IMG/VR virus record: IMGVR_UViG_3300033148_008499
Coordinates: 1-38,607 of that record
DNA: 38,607 nt
From: a virus
Direction: 5' to 3' (one strand)
Positions within the stretch are counted from its first letter, which is position 1. Every line of letters starts with the position of its first letter. Positions 36,656 to 38,607 of this stretch are shown here, one piece after another. The notes beneath the pieces are model-generated. The model had not been told where the DNA came from, ran no database searches, and saw only the letters and a program-made list of their open reading frames with translations. A program made the position numbers and the translations under genes.

Positions 36656-37307
36656 GGGGAAGTTTTGTCTGCCGGGTGAAAGTATACACCCGCTCCTCTA
36701 TCGCCTTGAAGTAGTCGGCATCTATCTCATAACCGATGTACCGGAAGCCCATATCAAGGCACGCGATATAGCTGCTGCCGCTGCCCATGTGCGTGTCGAG
36801 GATGAGTTGGCCAGGCTCGGCGTAATTGGCAAGAAGCCATTTGTAGAGAGCTACCGGCTTTTGGGTGGGATGAATGCGCTCAATTTCTTTGCCTAATAAT
36901 CCATTCCATTCCAATACATGTTTTTTTACAGATTTCCTATTAAAACTCGTCCACGCCAATTCCCCATCCCCAAATGTAGGCATAGTATTTAGCTTATCCC
37001 AGAATATCCAATGCCCAGCAACTGGCAACTTATCCGTAAAAAAATTGCCCCCAAAAATTATTGTATGCTTTGCTATTCGCATCAATGCATCAAAATATAC
37101 TTTTTCTGGAGATTTATTATCCCAATTACCAATATATTGTTTCCTCGCAATGGGCTTCCCGAACCCTCCGAACCCTCCGAACCCTTTATCTCGTTTTATC
37201 CCATACGGCGGGTCAACTATCGCCAAGTCAACATAGTTATCCGGCATCTGCGCCATGCCTTCCATGCAGTCTATGTTGTAAATGCCCGGTTGCGTGTAGT
37301 CACTCAT
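36636..37307 (-). CDS. DNA methyltransferase (N6-adenine/N4-cytosine type)
   Basis: This 223-residue SAM-dependent enzyme carries the catalytic DPPYG at residues 32-36, followed by a GFGGFGGFG repeat, then WNGLLGKEIERIHPTQKPV and the SAM-binding LDTHMGSGSSYIA near the C-terminus. This is the order of beta-class methyltransferases (catalytic motif before the SAM motif). I start at ATG 37307, after AAGGTG; a GTG two codons upstream is the alternative. No restriction partner is seen, so an orphan enzyme protecting phage DNA is likely. It would act alongside the DpdA modification. Confidence 0.88.
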   Translation of the reverse strand: MSDYTQPGIYNIDCMEGMAQMPDNYVDLAIVDPPYGIKRDKGFGGFGGFGKPIARKQYIGNWDNKSPEKVYFDALMRIAKHTIIFGGNFFTDKLPVAGHWIFWDKLNTMPTFGDGELAWTSFNRKSVKKHVLEWNGLLGKEIERIHPTQKPVALYKWLLANYAEPGQLILDTHMGSGSSYIACLDMGFRYIGYEIDADYFKAIEERVYTFTRQTKLPLDNAMP

Positions 37308-37316
37308 GCGCACACC

Positions 37317-37817
37317 TTATTTTATGATTGCAGCAACCCCGGCGACCGCCGCGGCACCCACGCAAAAACCAACCAGCGCGCTAATTATGGTCCTCTGCCG
37401 CAGGGTTGCCTGAATAGATTCGGATAAGCTCGTCAATATCGTCCACGCTTGCCCCAATAGATCGGATGATTCCTTCAACGATTGCTCGGCTTTCCCTATT
37501 TGCTGCTTCAAGTTCGTCAATTCGGCTTGCTTGCTCGTCAACAACGTTTCTAAGTCGGTTATTCTCCGCCCGGAGGCTTCGATAATGGTTCGCTGTGATT
37601 CCGTCAATTCCCTCAATTGCTTCAATTGAGATTCCTGCATCTGCAATGATTCGTTCAAGGTCTGAATTTCGCTTTCGAGATTCACTAAGCGCGCTTTCAA
37701 GCGCAACAATCTTACGAGAATCAAGTCGGGTTCCAAGGCCGGAGACGTAGCAGAAAATAATAGTCCCGACAATGACAGCCAAAGTATACAGTATACCAGT
37801 AATGATTTTCGTGGCAT
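37317..37817 (-). CDS. Secreted/anchored coiled-coil protein, nested in another frame of its neighbour
   Basis: This 166-residue protein has an N-terminal signal-like hydrophobic segment (LVYCILWLSLSGLLFSATS) and about 90 residues of coiled coil (LESEIQTLNESLQMQESQLK and onward). It ends in a C-terminal transmembrane helix (IISALVGFCVGAAAVAGVAA). It overlaps almost all of the 147-aa gene in a different frame (offset +1). Both proteins have convincing composition, so this is a true overlapping gene pair. The two frames resemble spanin pairs, in which one gene lies inside the other, beside holin and endolysin. Confidence 0.72.
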   Translation of the reverse strand: MPRKSLLVYCILWLSLSGLLFSATSPALEPDLILVRLLRLKARLVNLESEIQTLNESLQMQESQLKQLRELTESQRTIIEASGRRITDLETLLTSKQAELTNLKQQIGKAEQSLKESSDLLGQAWTILTSLSESIQATLRQRTIISALVGFCVGAAAVAGVAAIIK

Positions 37818-37824
37818 TACTCAT
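37381..37824 (-). CDS. Membrane-anchored coiled-coil protein, i-spanin-like
   Basis: This 147-residue protein has an N-terminal transmembrane helix (IITGILYTLAVIVGTIIFCY) and a long coiled-coil periplasmic part (SRKIVALESALSESRKRNSD; LRAENNRLRNVVDEQASRID). It ends VDDIDELIRIYSGNPAAEDH. Shape and position (overlapping the holin-like gene by 4 bases) fit the inner-membrane spanin subunit, although sequence families of spanins are too diverse to prove it. The companion frame at 37317-37817 could supply the partner. Confidence 0.7.
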   Translation of the reverse strand: MSNATKIITGILYTLAVIVGTIIFCYVSGLGTRLDSRKIVALESALSESRKRNSDLERIIADAGISIEAIEGIDGITANHYRSLRAENNRLRNVVDEQASRIDELEAANRESRAIVEGIIRSIGASVDDIDELIRIYSGNPAAEDHN

Positions 37825-38051
37825 TCCCCCCCTCCGTTTTGCTCGTCGAGCTCGGCGCGATAGTATTTCGACCGCTGGAATGCGTAGAACACATTCCCGC
37901 CGATATATGTAGCGGCGTTACCGACAATCATGACGATAACGGTCGGCCCAATTGCCGGGATCGCTTCCGGGGCACATAGCGCGGTGATTACGTAAATCAC
38001 CATGAGCGCGGCAAGCGTAGTAAAAAAAGCGATTGCTTTCCGTGATTTCAC
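37821..38051 (-). CDS. Holin-like small membrane protein, 76 aa
   Basis: A GTG start at 38051 is preceded by AGGGGGT. The protein starts MKSRKAIAFFTTLAALMVIY, with two predicted membrane helices (~6-25 and ~31-53), then a short basic-acidic tail (AFQRSKYYRAELDEQNGGGE). Size, two helices and its place right behind the endolysin fit a holin. The family is not identified. Upstream extension in the same frame (to 38144) overlaps the endolysin end and is less likely. Confidence 0.62.
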   Translation of the reverse strand: MKSRKAIAFFTTLAALMVIYVITALCAPEAIPAIGPTVIVMIVGNAATYIGGNVFYAFQRSKYYRAELDEQNGGGE

Positions 38052-38052
38052 G

Positions 38053-38535
38053 TCAATACCCCCTGCATGCCTGGAAATGCATGCCGTCTTTGATCGGCCA
38101 GTCTCCGCCCCATATCCACCCGCGACGAGTAAACGCCCGGACAACGGCGTGCGGCATGGACGACGGCATGTCTATTTTCCCGTAATTCGGCGCGTAATCC
38201 ATGGCGATCAGCCATGCGTGTGTTGAAAGCTGCGTAGAATCCGTGGCTTTCGACCTATGGGAATGGACGCCGCCGGTAATGTCGAGGCCGCTCGCGTGCA
38301 AAAACTCATACCCGTAATATTTTTCAATCTCAAGAAGAGCATCATGCAATGAATCGGCCACCAATTTGTGCACGCGCAGGGTCGTGAATATCGTTTCGAT
38401 GTTCCAATGCGCGCGCATAGGAAACGGCAGCGGCATGCTTTCGGTCATGTCGTCCCAAAAGTTCTCAGAGGAAGGATCCCCATAATAATCATAAATGTCG
38501 TCTATTCCATACGGGATAAAACCTAATGTTCTCAT
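38053..38535 (-). CDS. Endolysin, M15 peptidase
   Basis: This 160-residue peptidoglycan peptidase of the VanY/D-Ala-D-Ala carboxypeptidase type carries the zinc motif H106-x6-D113 (STHAWLIAMD) and H153 (KDGMHFQA). The conserved GWIWGGDW lies in between. It cleaves the stem peptides of the cell wall at lysis. Its 5' end lies in the terminal repeat, so it continues on the circle directly upstream of the helicase stop. The TAA/GTG junction with the holin-like gene is one base wide. Confidence 0.9.
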   Translation of the reverse strand: MRTLGFIPYGIDDIYDYYGDPSSENFWDDMTESMPLPFPMRAHWNIETIFTTLRVHKLVADSLHDALLEIEKYYGYEFLHASGLDITGGVHSHRSKATDSTQLSTHAWLIAMDYAPNYGKIDMPSSMPHAVVRAFTRRGWIWGGDWPIKDGMHFQACRGY

Positions 38536-38607
38536 GCCGACATCTCCTTATAGCCAATTTTTCACAGCATCCTCAAACAGTTTTCGCCGGGTTCCTTTGA
38601 ATATCCC
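38494..38607. repeat. Terminal direct repeat, copy 2 (circular-join overlap)
   Basis: Identical over all 114 bases to positions 1-114. It contains the first 42 bases of the endolysin gene and the end of the helicase gene, proving circular continuity of the sequence. Confidence 0.97.

Noticed and set aside
1-38607. Amber (TAG) recoding across the genome
   Set aside because: Portal, tape measure and Tas genes all end cleanly at TAG, so the in-frame TAG of the ASCH gene is a local event.
1-38607. Temperate phage with integrase and attachment site
   Set aside because: No tyrosine or serine integrase or CI-like repressor was recognised. The tRNA-like elements are suggestive of att sites but unsupported without an integrase.

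Overview
This window is a complete tailed-phage genome in circular form. The last 114 bases (38494-38607) repeat the first 114 exactly, so the unique circle is about 38,493 bp, and one lysis gene (endolysin) runs across the join. It carries a full siphovirus-type set: small and large terminase, portal, MuF-like protein, scaffold, capsid, connectors, tail tube, a tail chaperone pair with a -1 frameshift, tape measure, tail-tip proteins, lysis genes, RecT plus YqaJ exonuclease, helicase and a replication initiator. I see no integrase and no recognisable CI-type repressor, so nothing in the sequence supports lysogeny. The exported sugar-binding protein has a signal peptide ending in A-T-G-Q, as is common in Spirochaetota ABC binding proteins. 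A spirochaete host is therefore a reasonable but unproven guess.

Layout: (1) Minus strand 4.67 kb down to 0 and across the join to 34.0 kb: DNA metabolism and lysis. It holds VRR-NUC nuclease, DpdA-like 7-deazaguanine DNA-modification enzyme, VUT-family precursor transporter, PC4-like protein, SF2 helicase, M15 endolysin, holin-like protein, two nested coiled-coil membrane genes, DNA methyltransferase, YqaJ exonuclease, RecT and ribbon-helix-helix proteins. (2) Plus strand 4.9-12.6 kb: replication initiator with a putative embedded origin, a Mor-like regulator, then accessory cargo. The cargo is an ABC sugar importer (binding protein and two permeases, no ATPase) followed by a CMP-nonulosonate synthetase-like gene and a DUF115/Maf-like gene. 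(3) 12.6-16.9 kb: small early-type genes around a divergent control region rich in ATGCCATGGCAT-type palindromes, with several genes that look broken (ASCH, PAPS-reductase-like, ParB-like and one small gene). (4) Plus strand 16.9-34.0 kb: packaging, head and tail genes.

The most notable element lies inside the head module, between the MuF-like gene and the scaffold gene. It has its own promoter, a 302-residue protein with the IS110/Nop-related C-terminal domain but no visible nuclease domain, and then directly an array of eleven exact 36-bp units. Each unit is constant 10-mer, variable 8-mer, second constant 10-mer, variable 8-mer, and the array ends in a rho-independent terminator. This matches the published architecture of TIGR-Tas RNA-guided systems (Tandem Interspaced Guide RNA) of the nuclease-free TasA type. 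It gives 11 predicted dual-guide RNAs. Its promoter carries the same kind of spacer palindrome as the phage's own recombination and DNA-metabolism promoters, so the system seems wired into the phage's regulatory circuit.

All assignments come from reading the sequence and motif recognition; no database search was run.
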